Source: Corbicula japonica
Taxonomy: Eukaryota > Mollusca > Bivalvia > Venerida > Cyrenidae
DNA: 64,000 bases
NCBI GenBank assembly: GCA_038501625.1
Contig: JAZAYU010000062.1
Span: 2,989,265-3,053,264 of the forward strand
Reading direction: 5' to 3'
Below, one piece after another: positions 35,835 through 47,300 of this stretch (positions are counted from its first letter, which is position 1; every line of letters begins with the position of its first letter). Under the pieces are notes generated by a model. That model saw nothing but the letters and a program-made list of their open reading frames with translations, searched no databases and was not told where the DNA came from. Position numbers and translations under genes: made by a program.

Positions 35835-35915
35835 GGGTTGCTTTGGATATGCTTGGTCATGGTAGGTAATGGAAATGCATATTAATATAACTGCTCACAC
35901 CAACATCTCAATTAC
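35835..35915 (+). repeat. Family B fragment
   Basis: TTGCAGGGTTGCTTTGGATA, then GGTAATGGAAATGCATATTA and CTGCTCACACC. This is the stem-loop portion only. Confidence 0.5.
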
Positions 35916-36008
35916 TGAACCCAACTCAAAATCTTAACAAACAAAGGATCTTATTATGTTAACCTTAAACATTACAGTTGATGCCAAAAGACAAAATGCC
36001 GGGTTGAA

Positions 36009-36087
36009 TGTTATAAAACTGAGCATGGAAACCAGTCTCAAATGCTTGAGATTTGAGACTGGTGTCCATGCTCAGTTTTATAACCTT
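36009..36087. mobile_element. Foldback family A, internally deleted short copy
   Basis: TGTTATAAAACTGAGCATGG, AAACCAGTCTCAAATGCTTG, AGATTTGAGACTGGTGTCCA and TGCTCAGTTTTATAACCTT form a 79-bp palindrome. The inner arms with ATTGGCTG are missing, a clean internal deletion. Confidence 0.8.
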
Positions 36088-36342
36088 GGGCACTGGATGT
36101 GTACACTCTTTATGATCTTTGAAGGTCGTGAATGACAACAATAATGATTGAATGGAGTTTTTGTAGACAAGATGAAAGCCACCTATTCGTATTAAACGTC
36201 TAGGGTCATATGTAAATGCTACGTATTTTACTATCGCTGCAGATTAATCCAATAGCAAAAACATTCCCAGTTCAAGATGGCTTTGATCGAACGGAGACAA
36301 ATTCCTGGTGGTAATATTTTTACCACCCTAACATCCGGTTAA

Positions 36343-36362
36343 TATATATATATATATATATA
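36343..36362. repeat. (TA)n microsatellite
   Basis: About ten TA units. Confidence 0.9.
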
Positions 36363-36413
36363 TTCTTGTTATTTCCACATCGTGATTAACATGGAATATA
36401 CATATGAATACAG

Positions 36414-36710
36414 ATGTTTGAAAGAAGATATGCATACATATTACAAATGGCAAGGATGAAGCACATGCGTACATATAAATACAACAACAAAAACAACAGC
36501 ATGAAAATGCGTGTTACAACACATATTTACAAAAGAAGATATGCATACATATTACAAATGGCAAGGATGAAGCACATGCGTACATATAAATACAACAACA
36601 AAAACAACAGCATGAAAATGCGTGTTACAACACATATTTACAAAAGAAGATATGCACTTATATTACGAATGATTACAAACATGACAAAGGGTTATACAAC
36701 CCATATTTGC
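36414..36710 (+). repeat. 111-bp tandem repeat, about 2.6 copies
   Basis: AAAGAAGATATGCATACATA occurs at 36421 and 36532, with a variant at 36643, giving an exact 111-bp period. Since 111 is a multiple of three, a 114-codon frame stays open and its protein repeats every 37 residues. The peptide is Lys-, Asn- and Arg-rich with no motif, so I treat the frame as a by-product. The array lies next to the 3' end of the minus-strand LINE. Confidence 0.8.
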
Positions 36711-36892
36711 AACACATGGAAAAGAACGTTGATACAACATAAAAAAATGGCGACATAAACAATGTTAATTTAATTGTTAATGTAATGACGATTTTACACT
36801 GTTGTACGAAGTGTAAATAATATTATATATTACGCGTATATGAGATGACTGTTATAAAATTGATTGGTTATTTAATGTATTATTAATTATAT

Positions 36893-39113
36893 TTATGCAC
36901 GAAAAGCATCTATTATGTATTTTATTGCGATTCTGAGGAAGTGTTTATGAACATTGCGATTTGTGATTGCTGAAATGCGTCGACCTATCATTTGTTGGAA
37001 TTTTGTTTCATTATCATTACTGTTTAGTTCTATTGTTACCGATTGTCCGAATGTTACAGAAATATTATGAAAAAATGAAAGCATTTTGTCTTTTGTCGCT
37101 GAACATTCAAGAGCACAGTGCTTCATTGCGTCAGATGAAAGTATTCCACATTTTGAACAAAGAAAACTATTTGGTAATATGGCTTATTTATCCACAATCT
37201 GCTGATTTTGTGTGCATTAGATAGGCTTTTAGAATCATAAGCGCACTCCCATATTATAGCATGCTCAATATTCGTATGCAGAAATTTAAATCTAGCAAAA
37301 TCATTATCTGTATTTAATCTTTCTGACCATTTAATGGTTTCGTGGTTTCTTATTGAGTTTCGGCATGTTAATTTCCAAGCGTTTTTGTTCGGAAATACAC
37401 CCGTCTGAATATAGTTAATTAAAACATGTGAAAGATTATATTTGTCAAGAATTCTTATTACATCTGGAATGAATCCTTTTTGCAGTTTAACAACAGAGCA
37501 GACATAAGTTGAGAGGCGCGCGTTAAAAACATGCGAGGTTAGTACTTTATTAGGTAAATGACATAAATTGCATAAAAATACAAGTTTCCGGTAATCGATT
37601 TCATAAACTATGTTTTTCCATCCTAGCATGCTTAAACACATATCAGTTCTTGTTCTCATATGGAACTTTTGAATCTTTTTGGCGGCAAGTCTTTGAAATT
37701 TATCAAAGTTATCATATTCAAATTGTTTTAAGTTACTCCAAAGTTCACAGCCATATAATAGTTGAGGTATACATATTCTACTTACAAGTGAAGCTGATGT
37801 GATAGGATTTATATGATTTGAGTTAAATTTTATAGATAATAGAGAGAATAGAGATGACTTCGCTTTCCTTGTTGCATTTTCAACTTTATCGGTATCTGTA
37901 AGCTTATCATTTAAAAATATACCAAGATGTTTTGCTTGTCTCGTCTGGGCGATGTTTTCAGAGCCCAATTTAAATGTTAATATCGGTTGCAATCGCGGGC
38001 GCTTGCCAAAAAGTAACACCTGACTTTTTGTAGGATTAATTACATATCTATACTTTTGAGTGTATCTATAAGTAATATTTAGCATTGTTTGCAGATTTTG
38101 CTGAGAGATAGCCATAATCGCAATATCATCCGCTAGCGTAGTGTTTCCTGTCGGCAAGTTTAAACTACAAGTTCCACATTGACTTTCCTCGAGTGAGTTT
38201 AAAAGGTCATTTATGAAAAGTTTATAGATCCAGGTGGACATTACACTACCCTGTCGGATGCCCTGTTGCACTTCAAAAAACTCTGATCTAATTCCATTTG
38301 CCGAGATACAACTTGACATACCTGTATGGGCATCCACTAAAAGTGACCACATTTTACCCGTTATTCCTAACTGGTGAAGTTTTTGGAAGACCCCATCAAG
38401 CCATACGGTATCGAAAGCTTGTTTTGTATCAAGCATGCAATGATAAACTCTGCTATGTAATTCAATATTGTAATATATAGTTTCTTGTAAGTTAAACGAA
38501 GCTGTAATAGCACCTGTATGTTTTTGATATGCGTTTTGTTGCCGATTAGAAAAATCTTTACAGTTTTGGTCTACCCAGTTTGTTAATAATTCATGGATAA
38601 GCTTTTCAAAAAATTTATAAATGCATGGTAAAAGTGTAATAGGCCTGTAATTCTTTGGATCCGCTCTTGATTTCCCATTGTCTTTGTAAACCGGAATAAT
38701 CATTCCTAATTTACACTTTTGTGGTATTTGCCTTGTTTTATTATACAGTTAAAAAGGGAGGTGAGTGAATCGATAAGGACATAACCACCATATTTAATAT
38801 GTTCGTTACAAATATTGTCGAAAGATGGTGCTTTATTGTTTTTAAAAGATTTTACGTACTTAAATATTACGTCCGCGCTAAAATTTGTCAGTATTACTGG
38901 GTTATCAGGCAATTGCCAGTTTATAGATTTAATGTAAGTAACAATGTTTTCAATATGCAGTTCAAATTCCTCGTCGAAGTGCGGCTCTTTCAACGGCGAG
39001 TATAGTTCTTTATAAAAGTTACGAAATTCCTCTGCAATTTTTATAGGATCACGTGATAGTCCGTTTGACGTTTCTATTTGGGTGCAGGTGAGTGATTTTC
39101 GCCCTTTTCTCAT
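36893..39113 (-). pseudogene. LINE reverse transcriptase, frameshifted, with LADD catalytic box
   Basis: 39113-38706 covers the linker and start of RT (SFKNNKAPSFDNI). After a frame change, 38703-37123 is a 526-residue open piece. It has NYRPITLLPCIY (18-29), motif A with CMLDTKQAFDTVW (89-101, Asp92/Asp98), motif B QGIRQGSVMS (147-156) and motif C LADDIAIMA (190-198). Motif C has Leu where Tyr or Phe is usual. A last shift near 37150 leads into 37126-36893, with CSKCG...HCALEC, the C-terminal zinc-knuckle. The role would be target-primed cDNA synthesis. The long intact central piece suggests the copy is not very old. Confidence 0.8.
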
Positions 39114-39192
39114 TTTAACTAATCCCCAAAATAATTTGTTATCGCATTCGGCAGCTTCATAAAGCTGCGTTATGAATTTATTTTCTATAATT

Positions 39193-40352
39193 TCAATTTC
39201 TCTTTTTTTGAATTAGAACAAACTCGCTTTTAAGCATTTTGTAATGTTTAAAGGATTCGCTATTTGCGCCTCGCGGTCTGCCGAGAGCTATCCACTCTCT
39301 ACGGGCATGTCTCTGTTTTGTGCATGCCTCTTTAACTTCGCGGGTCAAGTACGGTTTCGCGTGCTGGTTGTATTTGCTTTTCGGTAGTGAGACTTCCGCT
39401 GCGGATGGGATTGCACGAATGATGTCATCGTACATCCTATCAACGTCACCTTCACTTGAGCTTTTCAATAATTCTGCTAGTTTAGATTGGTATTTGTCGA
39501 TATTTGATTGATTCACTTTATGCCAAGCAAAACATTTATTGGACGATGTAATGTTAATAAAGTTTAGAGGGATTTTTAAAATAACTAGTACTGGTAAATG
39601 GTATGATACGTTAAATAAATCATCTTGCAGAATTTCTGTTTTTTGAACCAATTCTTGATCTAAAATATGTATCACAATATGATCTAAACATTTGTCTGTT
39701 ACACTGAAAGTATAATTTGGCCCAATACAATCTGATGACTGAACAATAGACATCATTTCGTTTTCCTCAAGAAATCTCGTGAATGACTTATCACGGAAAG
39801 ACTTTGTATTGTTTTCACTGCGGGAATAGTAAGCTTCAGCATTCATGTCACCAAGGGAGATAACAATGCCTGTATCGGAATATGATCTACAAATAGCTTA
39901 TAATGTATTCAGGCTATCCGTGTATTTTTCGTTTGGGTAATTCGAGAAAGGCATATATATACAGAAAGCAAATATTTTTAGTTCATTTTTACAGTGGATT
40001 TCGATGCCTATTATTCTGTCATTTTCTATCTCTATCATTTTCCTTATAGAAAATTCTAACTTTTTTTATATAATATGGAAACCCCACCTTTACCACATCT
40101 TAGCCTTGCAAACAGGTCAAAATTGCTATCACAGCTAGTGTAATGGTAATAATTCTTATTTATGGAGTCAAAGAAGTTTTTTGAATATTCAAATAACTTG
40201 TGCTCCGTAATAAATGCTATATCAATATCTTGTTCATCCAATAAATAGCTGAGTGACGCTGCCGAGGACATAACACCCCTTACGTTCCATGTGACAAGTC
40301 TAATGCTTTCTCTAGTATACTGTTTAAGATTTCTGTTTGTATTGCTACACAT
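39193..40352 (-). pseudogene. LINE apurinic-like endonuclease domain, broken
   Basis: The first piece (40352-40056) starts SIRLVTWNVRG, the Asn-containing first APE motif, then DIAFITEHKL, the Glu motif, and GGVSILYKK. A frameshift in an A-rich run near 40060 moves the reading frame, and CIYMPFSNYPN can be read in the next frame. A stop follows near 39898, then GDMNAEAYYSR, and from 39846 an open piece with LDHIVIHI and SYHLPVLV, the final S-x-H motif. It ends at 39193 in the linker before RT. This nuclease would nick target DNA to prime reverse transcription. It cannot be made as one protein here. Confidence 0.75.
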
Positions 40353-40737
40353 ATTTGTTATTCTACGTCAACGTTGTCGCAATTTTCATCATAATTAAAC
40401 ACATGCTCGTACGAGTGATTTCGTCCATGATTCCATTTATTCTTGGAAATCCATTTACTGCATCTCATAAACCGAGGCCAGAAATGTACGTCCTCAATAA
40501 TATAGTCTTCATAGTAAGGGATCGTCACTTTTGCACAAATGTTACCTCGTCTGCTTTCAAAAAGGGATAGTTCTATCGGGTTAACTCCTCGGTCTGTTAA
40601 TATTTGTTAATGATTGCTCTTAAACTATTCAGTTCATTTATTTACTGAAATAATTTATAAGTATATTGGTTTTAGTACGATTTAGTTCAACCGATTCGTA
40701 GTGTAGACAGTTTAAGTTCTCATAAGTCCTCGGTCTG

Positions 40738-40801
40738 TTTAGTACTCTTCAAGTCCATATACCGCGAATCAACTGAATATGGACTTGAAGAGTACTAAAC
40801 G
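40738..40801. repeat. Perfect 24-bp inverted repeat with 16-bp loop
   Basis: The left arm 40738-40761 starts GTTTAGTACTCTTCAAGTCC. The right arm 40778-40801 is its exact inverse complement. The loop is ACCGCGAATCAACTGA. It lies about 390 bp upstream of the LINE's first codon. Its function is unknown. It may be a small foldback insertion or a transcript hairpin. Confidence 0.9.
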
Positions 40802-40979
40802 TATCACAGTCATCTGGTTCGCTCAAGTAAATGCAACATTTACATCGCATGAAACACGTCAGTAAAAAATAATATCTGTTTTATATATAAAAAATGGCAG
40901 TTGTCTCCTGATACTCTTGTTTCACTATCTGTTTTGTTTCTTCACAATGTAATAAGAAAAGTGTGAAATGTTCTTTCTA

Positions 40980-41290
40980 TTCTGAAATTTATCATTGCAT
41001 AAAAATGCCCTCGTACCCTCTCTACTTTTGGTTGTGTGGGGAGGCTGTGTATGCTGGATGTGGCCATTCTTATTATGAATATTTCATTTTTTTACTAATT
41101 TAAATGAATCACATAGCGGATTTTCTTTAATAAGGTCTTACATTGTAAAAAAATATTTTAGGAATTACGCACACTCGTCAAAATTCATTTCACCCTTAAT
41201 TTATTTTCACTGTAAAAAAAACAAAACAAATGGTAAAATAAGCATATCTGTAATAGCCACATCCCGAAACACTCTCTCCCTGCTGATGGG
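40980..41290. repeat. Two SINE-E tail fragments in opposite orientation
   Basis: 41033-41100 has GTGTGGGGAGGCTGTGTATG, then GGATGTGGCCATTCTTATTA (plus). 41235-41280 has AAGCATATCTGTAATAGCCA, then CATCCCGAAACACTCTCTCC (minus). Both match parts of the tail of the element at 41380-41980. Confidence 0.55.
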
Positions 41291-41379
41291 TAGTTTTAAA
41301 CCGGGTTCAAACATGTACCTCATACAAAATTTATCATAAGAATCTAAAGGCCGCAAGTTTGAATTCACAACCTGTTTAT

Positions 41380-41980
41380 TGTTATTTCCATCATCGTGTT
41401 CTTGCTAATTTGACACCAGAGGCTCTTGTCTCGGTATGGTCATTGACCCACCCGTTTGCTGGCAATGCTATTAGCTTCTTATATTTTTTATGTTTCTGAG
41501 ACTTTGCATACAACACAACACTATGATGGGTGGGTGTAACCCGGCTCTGGTTGAGTATCGCATTGTGCTATTCCGCAATAGAGCTAGCTTTTATGGCGAG
41601 GTGGTAGGTAGAGCGTCGGACTACCATTCGAGGTGTTCCGGGTTCAATTCTTGGTTCAGGCGTGGATTTTTCAAACCCTACAGTGGGTAACTGGACCTTA
41701 TTCACTAAGACAATTTGTACTTGTTTGTTCCTATGAATATGTTGAGGCAAGTGTAAGGTTGGTGCCCCTAGAACCTGCTTTAACTTCCAAGTGGCAATTG
41801 TTTCCCACTGATCGTTCCAATGCGGTAAACACTAAAGTTCTCTTTTTCGTTAATTGTTTGTGGTGTCTTATTAGATAGTAATTTGTTTATTAACCCAAGC
41901 TGTCTTTTCCTCCCTACGGTTTCGGCTACGTTGGGGGCGGCTGTGTTTGCTGGCAATTTCTGATATGCATATTTCACTAG
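41380..41980 (+). mobile_element. SINE-like family E, fullest copy with tRNA-derived head
   Basis: A tRNA-like module at about 41588-41665 has GTGGTAGGTAGAGCGTCGG (A box region) and GGTTCAATTC at 41641-41650 (B box). The body continues with GGTTGGTGCCCCTAGAACCT, CCCACTGATCGTTCCAATGC and TTAATTGTTTGTGGTGTCTT. The tail has GGCTGTGTTTGCTGG and TTCTGATATGCATATTTCAC. Similarity to 54055-54790 also extends about 200 bp upstream of the tRNA module. The tRNA module may therefore be internal to a longer composite repeat. The short frames at 41490-41878 are by-products. Confidence 0.65.
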
Positions 41981-44000
41981 TTTTCAATATTAAAGTTAAT
42001 TGTATTAACAAATTTTGGGAAACTGTTATTAGCAATGAATAGTCAAGATTTCGCGAGGTTTTGTCAATCGCTCATCGTGATATTAGAAAGAGAGTTAACG
42101 GAAACATAAAGTCTCATTCGTGGTAGTAAGAAACAGATAAATAATAGTGTACTGTTAGTATCCAATTGAATGCCTATTCATCGTCGATAAAGAGATCTAA
42201 AACAAAACATAAATAAACCAGAAAAATTATTGAATCAGAGTTTTGATATAAAGTATAATTATAAAAAAAACATATGGAAAACTACAAAAAAAATGTATTT
42301 TCTCTGGCAAAAGCTTTTTCGATGAGTTCAGTAAGCTTTCGTCTAATTATCTAATTAAGGTTTAGGAAAGTAAAGTTTAAAGTGTGGCAAAGTAAAAATG
42401 ACATGCTTACCAATTATCAAAGATGGGACGATACTCATATATATATACCGAATTGACAGCAAACTTACGTATCAACCCCTAACCGAAAAAAAACTACATT
42501 TTCGTTATGAAGATGTCTGATGCTAGATACTTTTGTCTTACAATTGATCTGGCAAACAGCGAAAAATATGCCTTTGATGGTTCTGTATGTCTAATGGTTT
42601 TATCAATCTGAAACAGTAAATTTCAGAATTAGTGTCTGTTGGAATTCATTCTCGGTAAAAATGGGTTAAACGTATTTATATACAATAGCGAGTTGCTGTA
42701 AATATTTAAGAACACAGGAATCACCATAAAGTATAAATCTCTTTTAAATAAAGAATCAGCATTTACTGACAGAATATTTAAGACAAATTACAGAAAGCTC
42801 CTTACACTCCTGTACTACTTATCAATATATAACAAGGTTGGCATAATTAAAGGTTTTTATATAGAGGATTGGCAGGTATATATCATTTGGAATCGCACAT
42901 TGAAGTAGTCAAACATGCAAACAAACCTGCACCATCATATATGTTTATTGTGACTGATTACACAGTGATCAAAGCTCACTCTTCTATAGCATCAACTGAG
43001 GCAACAAATGCCTCACTATGACCAGGTTTATGCAATACTTTGTGCGTCAAAAGTTCACGGATACAGTGTGTGCGTAAGAAAAAAAAACACCACGGTCATG
43101 AATAAAAGCCCATTATACGATATGGAGTCGTGCATAATAGAAACATTTATCAAGCAAAAGCTAAATGATATATATCATATCATGCATAATTGGTGCATAA
43201 TTAAAGCAAAAAAGAAACTATATAATATATCTCAATGAATAATCGTACTTATTCAAATGCTTTAAAATACGCTGTGGGAAATAATATTTGCAACAAAATC
43301 TCGGCAATTTATCTGTATGTAGGACTAGACAAGACTCTAAACCAATGATACCATCGGTCTCTTAACCCTTATGAAAACGTAAATCAGCAATATAATGTTT
43401 ACATTAATAAAACTGTATTTCCGAAAACGTCATGTGTCTAATAACCGCAAACGTTTCTTTCAAATGAAATAAAATAAAAACTTTTTATTCTAATTAATCG
43501 TTTCTTGATATTTAATGGATTATTTCTTGATATATTATTACATTCATGTTATTTTGTTGTTATTTGACTATTTCTTACCTCCGAATCTAAAGTATCTTTT
43601 TCCCTTTTTTGTCATTTATGGTTCACTTCCAACCTAAACGAATTAAAAACCATGAGTCAAATTTCTTTGTCTAATGTACAATAACTGTCCACGATCGAAT
43701 GCGCCTAGCTTATTTCTCATATTCAGATTTGTCGTGTTCGATTGCTTTCAAAGTTCCCTTTTTATCTATTTCTAAAGGTGCAAAACTTGCAAGCTTAATA
43801 GTAACTGTAACGAGAAGTATACTGATCAAGGTCACCGTTGTTAATAATGTGGGCTAACAAATTATACGTGTTCAAGACAAAGTCATTTATTCACAGATTT
43901 AAAGCAGGCAGATCTAAGCTAATCCTAAGGTATTTCTCAACATATATATTTATCATCTTAAATGAATTACAATAATTAAAGAATAAATACGAGTACTTAT
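41981..44000. other. Non-coding stretch with one family B fragment
   Basis: 43725-43775 (CAGATTTGTCGTGTTCGATT, GCTTTCAAAGTTCCC) is an inverse family B fragment. Nothing else was recognised. The 76-codon frame at 43008 has no motif. Confidence 0.5.
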
Positions 44001-44570
44001 ATTATTTGTGAGTTAGTGTCCATGTATAAGAGTTTGGAGTAAGTTACGAATTATCACTGACAAAGCAATACACAAACACTATATATTATTTGTGAGTTAG
44101 TGTCCATGTATAAGAGTTTGGAGTAAGTTACGAATTATCACTGACAAAACAATACACAAACACTATATATTATTTGTGAGTTAGTGTCCATGTATAAGAG
44201 TTTGGAGTAAGTTACGAATTATCACTGACAAAACAATACACAAACACTATATATTATTTGTGAGTTAGTGTCCATGTATAAGAGTTTGGAGTAAGTTACG
44301 AATTATCACTGACAAAACAATACACAAACACTATATATTATTTGTGAGTTAGTGTCCATGTATAAGAGTTTGGAGTAAGTTACGAATTATCACTGACAAA
44401 ACAATACACAAACACTATTTATTATTTGTGAGTTAGTGTCCATGTATAAGAGTTTGGAGTAAGTTACGAATTATCTCTGACAAAACAATACACAAACACT
44501 ATATATTATTTGTAAGGTTGTGTCCATTGATAAGAGGTTGGAGGGACTTACGAATTATCGCTGACAAAAC
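44001..44570 (+). repeat. 84-bp tandem array, seven copies
   Basis: ATTATTTGTG occurs at 44001, 44085, 44169, 44253, 44337 and 44421, and the seventh unit begins with ATTATTTGTA at 44505, an exact 84-bp period. The first six copies differ by only one or two bases. The seventh is clearly diverged, consistent with recent amplification and an old edge unit. There are no stop-free frames of note. Confidence 0.95.
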
Positions 44571-45358
44571 AAAAATAAAATACATTTTTGCAATTTACAC
44601 TCTACACTCAACTATTTTGAGATTTCTTTAGAAAAAACTAATACTATATATATTTGCTTGCAATTAACAATTCAAATTGTTGCGTTTTACCTCGTACTCG
44701 CCGCCGGTGGGATTTTATAAAACGCTCTATAGCGTTGTAACACATCGCGCTTAGTTAAGCGAGATGTAAAAAGAGAACAATTTAAATAAAAACAGGCAAA
44801 CTTGCCAGATGTGCAAGTTTCTGCATTTTACAATTCAGCTATTTTAATGCAATTTTAGGGAAGTCTACCGTAATACACTTTTTGTCCTGCTTACGCCTCA
44901 TAAATATCATTTTCATCCAGATGTCCATAAAAAAAATTTAAGCTATCTTACCGACGTCGATGCATTTTAAACAAGTTTAGTGTAAATGACTTGCATAAAC
45001 CTAATTCCGAAAAAAACATTCAATTGAAACAAAACTTCTTTAAAATATCAATGTTAAAAGTTTGGTTGTTGTCTGAGAAGTTTATACACATAATAAGATA
45101 ACAAAAAAGTACCTCCAATGGAATGCAAATGAAAGGGCTGTTAAGTTGTAATATTTATCAGTACCTAAATACCAAAAGTCAAATCTCACTGGTTTTGCCC
45201 AAAAGAACTTTTTGTTGTTGTTTCTTAATCTCCATAGGACCATAGTTTATAGAATAGTTTTATACTGATTCTATAAGCACCGTGATATGCACATGATCAT
45301 TTGCGATATATGCACACTATTATTTGGGAAAGATCAAACGTTGAATTGTTTTCTTTGA
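44571..45358. other. Non-coding stretch, nothing recognised
   Basis: No gene, RNA gene or repeat. Confidence 0.5.
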
Positions 45359-45480
45359 AAATATTGAGTTGAGCTCAACCAGGGGCAAAAAAAGAAATAT
45401 CCATTATTGCCCCTGAACAGACACAGTCAAAGCAAGCCTGCAATATTTACAAATATTTTCGTGTTCAAAGTTCCATATCA
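45359..45480 (-). repeat. Family B fragment
   Basis: AATATTGAGTTGAGCTCAAC, CCATTATTGCCCCTGAACAG and AAGCCTGCAATATTTACAAA, followed by TTCGTGTTCAAAGTTCC. Confidence 0.65.
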
Positions 45481-46689
45481 ATATATTTTTACAATATGTA
45501 ATTAAATTGTCCATATCGTATTTAGGATGAATACATTCCGATACTGTGACAACATAAAGATGTACTATGCTAGTATATACTCTATGACGCGAAATAGCAC
45601 TTGAACCTTCCAGGCAATTCGAATTTCCGTTCAGTTTTTGGAATTTCATTTGCCTCAATAATGTTCGGATAGCTTCGGCGATATTAGCTATTTTCCGTCA
45701 ACATCGCTGTTACCGTTAGACTAAGATTTGGCAATGATCGGTTACAACCATTCACAAAGAGTCCAAGTGTCTGATATCTAGTCTATACAGTCTTCCACAC
45801 GCTCGTCATACTGGTTGTTTACAACAACGCCCATGACTTTATTTAAAATCTACATTGCTGGTCCCGCCTGAGGTTTAACTTAACAGTAAAGCCTTGACTT
45901 GAAATAAGAAAGAACAGTAACACAATGTTATGCCAACCGTTGAGATGCCGACAGTGAGGTCAAACCAATGCTAAAAAAGCCGGAATAATAAATTTGATCT
46001 TCAAAGTATTATAGGCTATCTCCGGAATTCGAGTTGCAAACAACATGTTTAGATGGTGGATGAAGACAAGACCCGGAAAAATACAACTTCAACTTGTTTT
46101 TCTTGTAAGAGTATATAATCATTTATGTCACATGTGGTTTTTAAAATGTGTTTAAAATGACATCAAATGGAGGTTTTGTCATTTAAAAAATCTTTGTTTT
46201 TATCTTCGTAACGAAACAAGTTTTACTTTTTTCATTGTCTTTCTTGTCTAAATCAGCAAAACACGGACGACGAACAGACACATTAAGCAGAGAAATTAAT
46301 TCATCGTTATCTGACACGCGACACTTCATTTATAAAATTTGCAAAAAAGAATCAATAAACTGCCTGTGTAGAGCATTATGCAATTATATAGAATTACCTA
46401 AAGCAATTATATAAAATTACCTTAAGCAATAATATAGAGTTACATTAAGCTATTTTGATATCAAGCTTGCAAAGTATTTGCATTTACATATATTTTATTC
46501 TCACAGCAGTTTAATTTGATATTTTCCTATCGTAGACACACAAAAGTAAAATCAGTATACTTTCGTTTAATGTTCAATTTAAAATAATTGTAATTTAGTG
46601 TTTATGAAACCATTTTTAAATATTTTAAATGTTTAGATTCAAATCAAGAAAATGTGATTGCTTTTCTTAAGCGTTTCCTTTACTAGTGT

Positions 46690-46805
46690 ACAAATTGTTT
46701 TGCCACTGACCGTTCCAGCGGTAACCCCTCGGGTTCTCAATTTAGTTAATTGTTGGTGGCGTCTATTTTCAAACCAATTATTGTTTACCATGGCATATGC
46801 ATAAT
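46690..46805 (+). repeat. SINE-E body fragment
   Basis: CCACTGACCGTTCCAGCGGT, then TTAGTTAATTGTTGGTGGCG and CATATGCATAATT match the body of the element at 41380-41980. Confidence 0.6.
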
Positions 46806-47217
46806 TAACATTTTTAAATATATATATTGTCGGTCAGAGGTGAAGTAGTGTTTTATCTATATTTAACAAATTGTCGAGATATATCTAGGTATTTTAAAGT
46901 CTGATATAATGTCATTGCGATTATCGATGGAAGGAAATTACATTAAGTATCGTTGATAGCAGCAAAAACAACTGATCAGCAATAAAGGGAGCACAATTAG
47001 CACCCATAGGGATGCCTATTACTTGTTTATAAATAATGGTACCAAATCACACACAGCATAGATATTACTCAGTAATACAGAAAGCGTCTCGATCAGGTTT
47101 GACAAGCTTATATAGTACAGAGAGAGTAGCCTGGACACATATAAACTTAAACGCTAAGGAATGACTCTTTACAAAGTTAGATTCCCAAAAGACTTAAGAT
47201 GAATATTGTCGACGTTG
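46806..47217. other. Non-coding stretch
   Basis: Nothing was recognised. Confidence 0.45.
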
Positions 47218-47225
47218 TACGGTAA

Positions 47226-47300
47226 CTACGAGGGTTGATCAAAAATAAACCGGATTTTTGCTCTCAAATAAAAAGTTTCCTTTGAAACAATCAAATCTTT
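47226..47300 (+). mobile_element. Possible mariner-type terminal repeat remnant
   Basis: TACGAGGGTTGATCAAAAAT followed by AAACCGGA resembles the outer end of mariner-like elements, which often begin TACGAGGG and continue TCAA(A)AA. I found no inverse partner or transposase in the next kilobase, so this would be a solo end. Confidence 0.3.

Larger units (their letters stand above)
36780..40360 (-). mobile_element. Near-full-length but inactivated APE-type LINE
   Basis: On the minus strand from about 40352 to 36893 it reads as endonuclease, reverse transcriptase and C-terminal zinc-knuckle, the layout of APE-type non-LTR retrotransposons. At least four frame breaks occur: near 40060, a stop near 39898, near 38706 and near 37150. 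No gag-like ORF1 was found upstream. It belongs to a different family from the LINE at 9.7-12.3 kb, judged from the residues after the RT domain (AKHLGIFLNDKLTD versus YKYLGIIF). The 3' untranslated part is probably 36780-36892. The exact tail and target duplication were not determined. Confidence 0.85.

Noticed and set aside
36414..36758. 114-codon frame with two 37-residue repeats
   Set aside because: It results from a 111-bp tandem duplication. There is no motif, signal peptide or splice context, and composition matches AT-rich non-coding DNA.
44001..44570. CRISPR-like array
   Set aside because: The whole 84-bp unit repeats without unique spacers, and the context is animal DNA.
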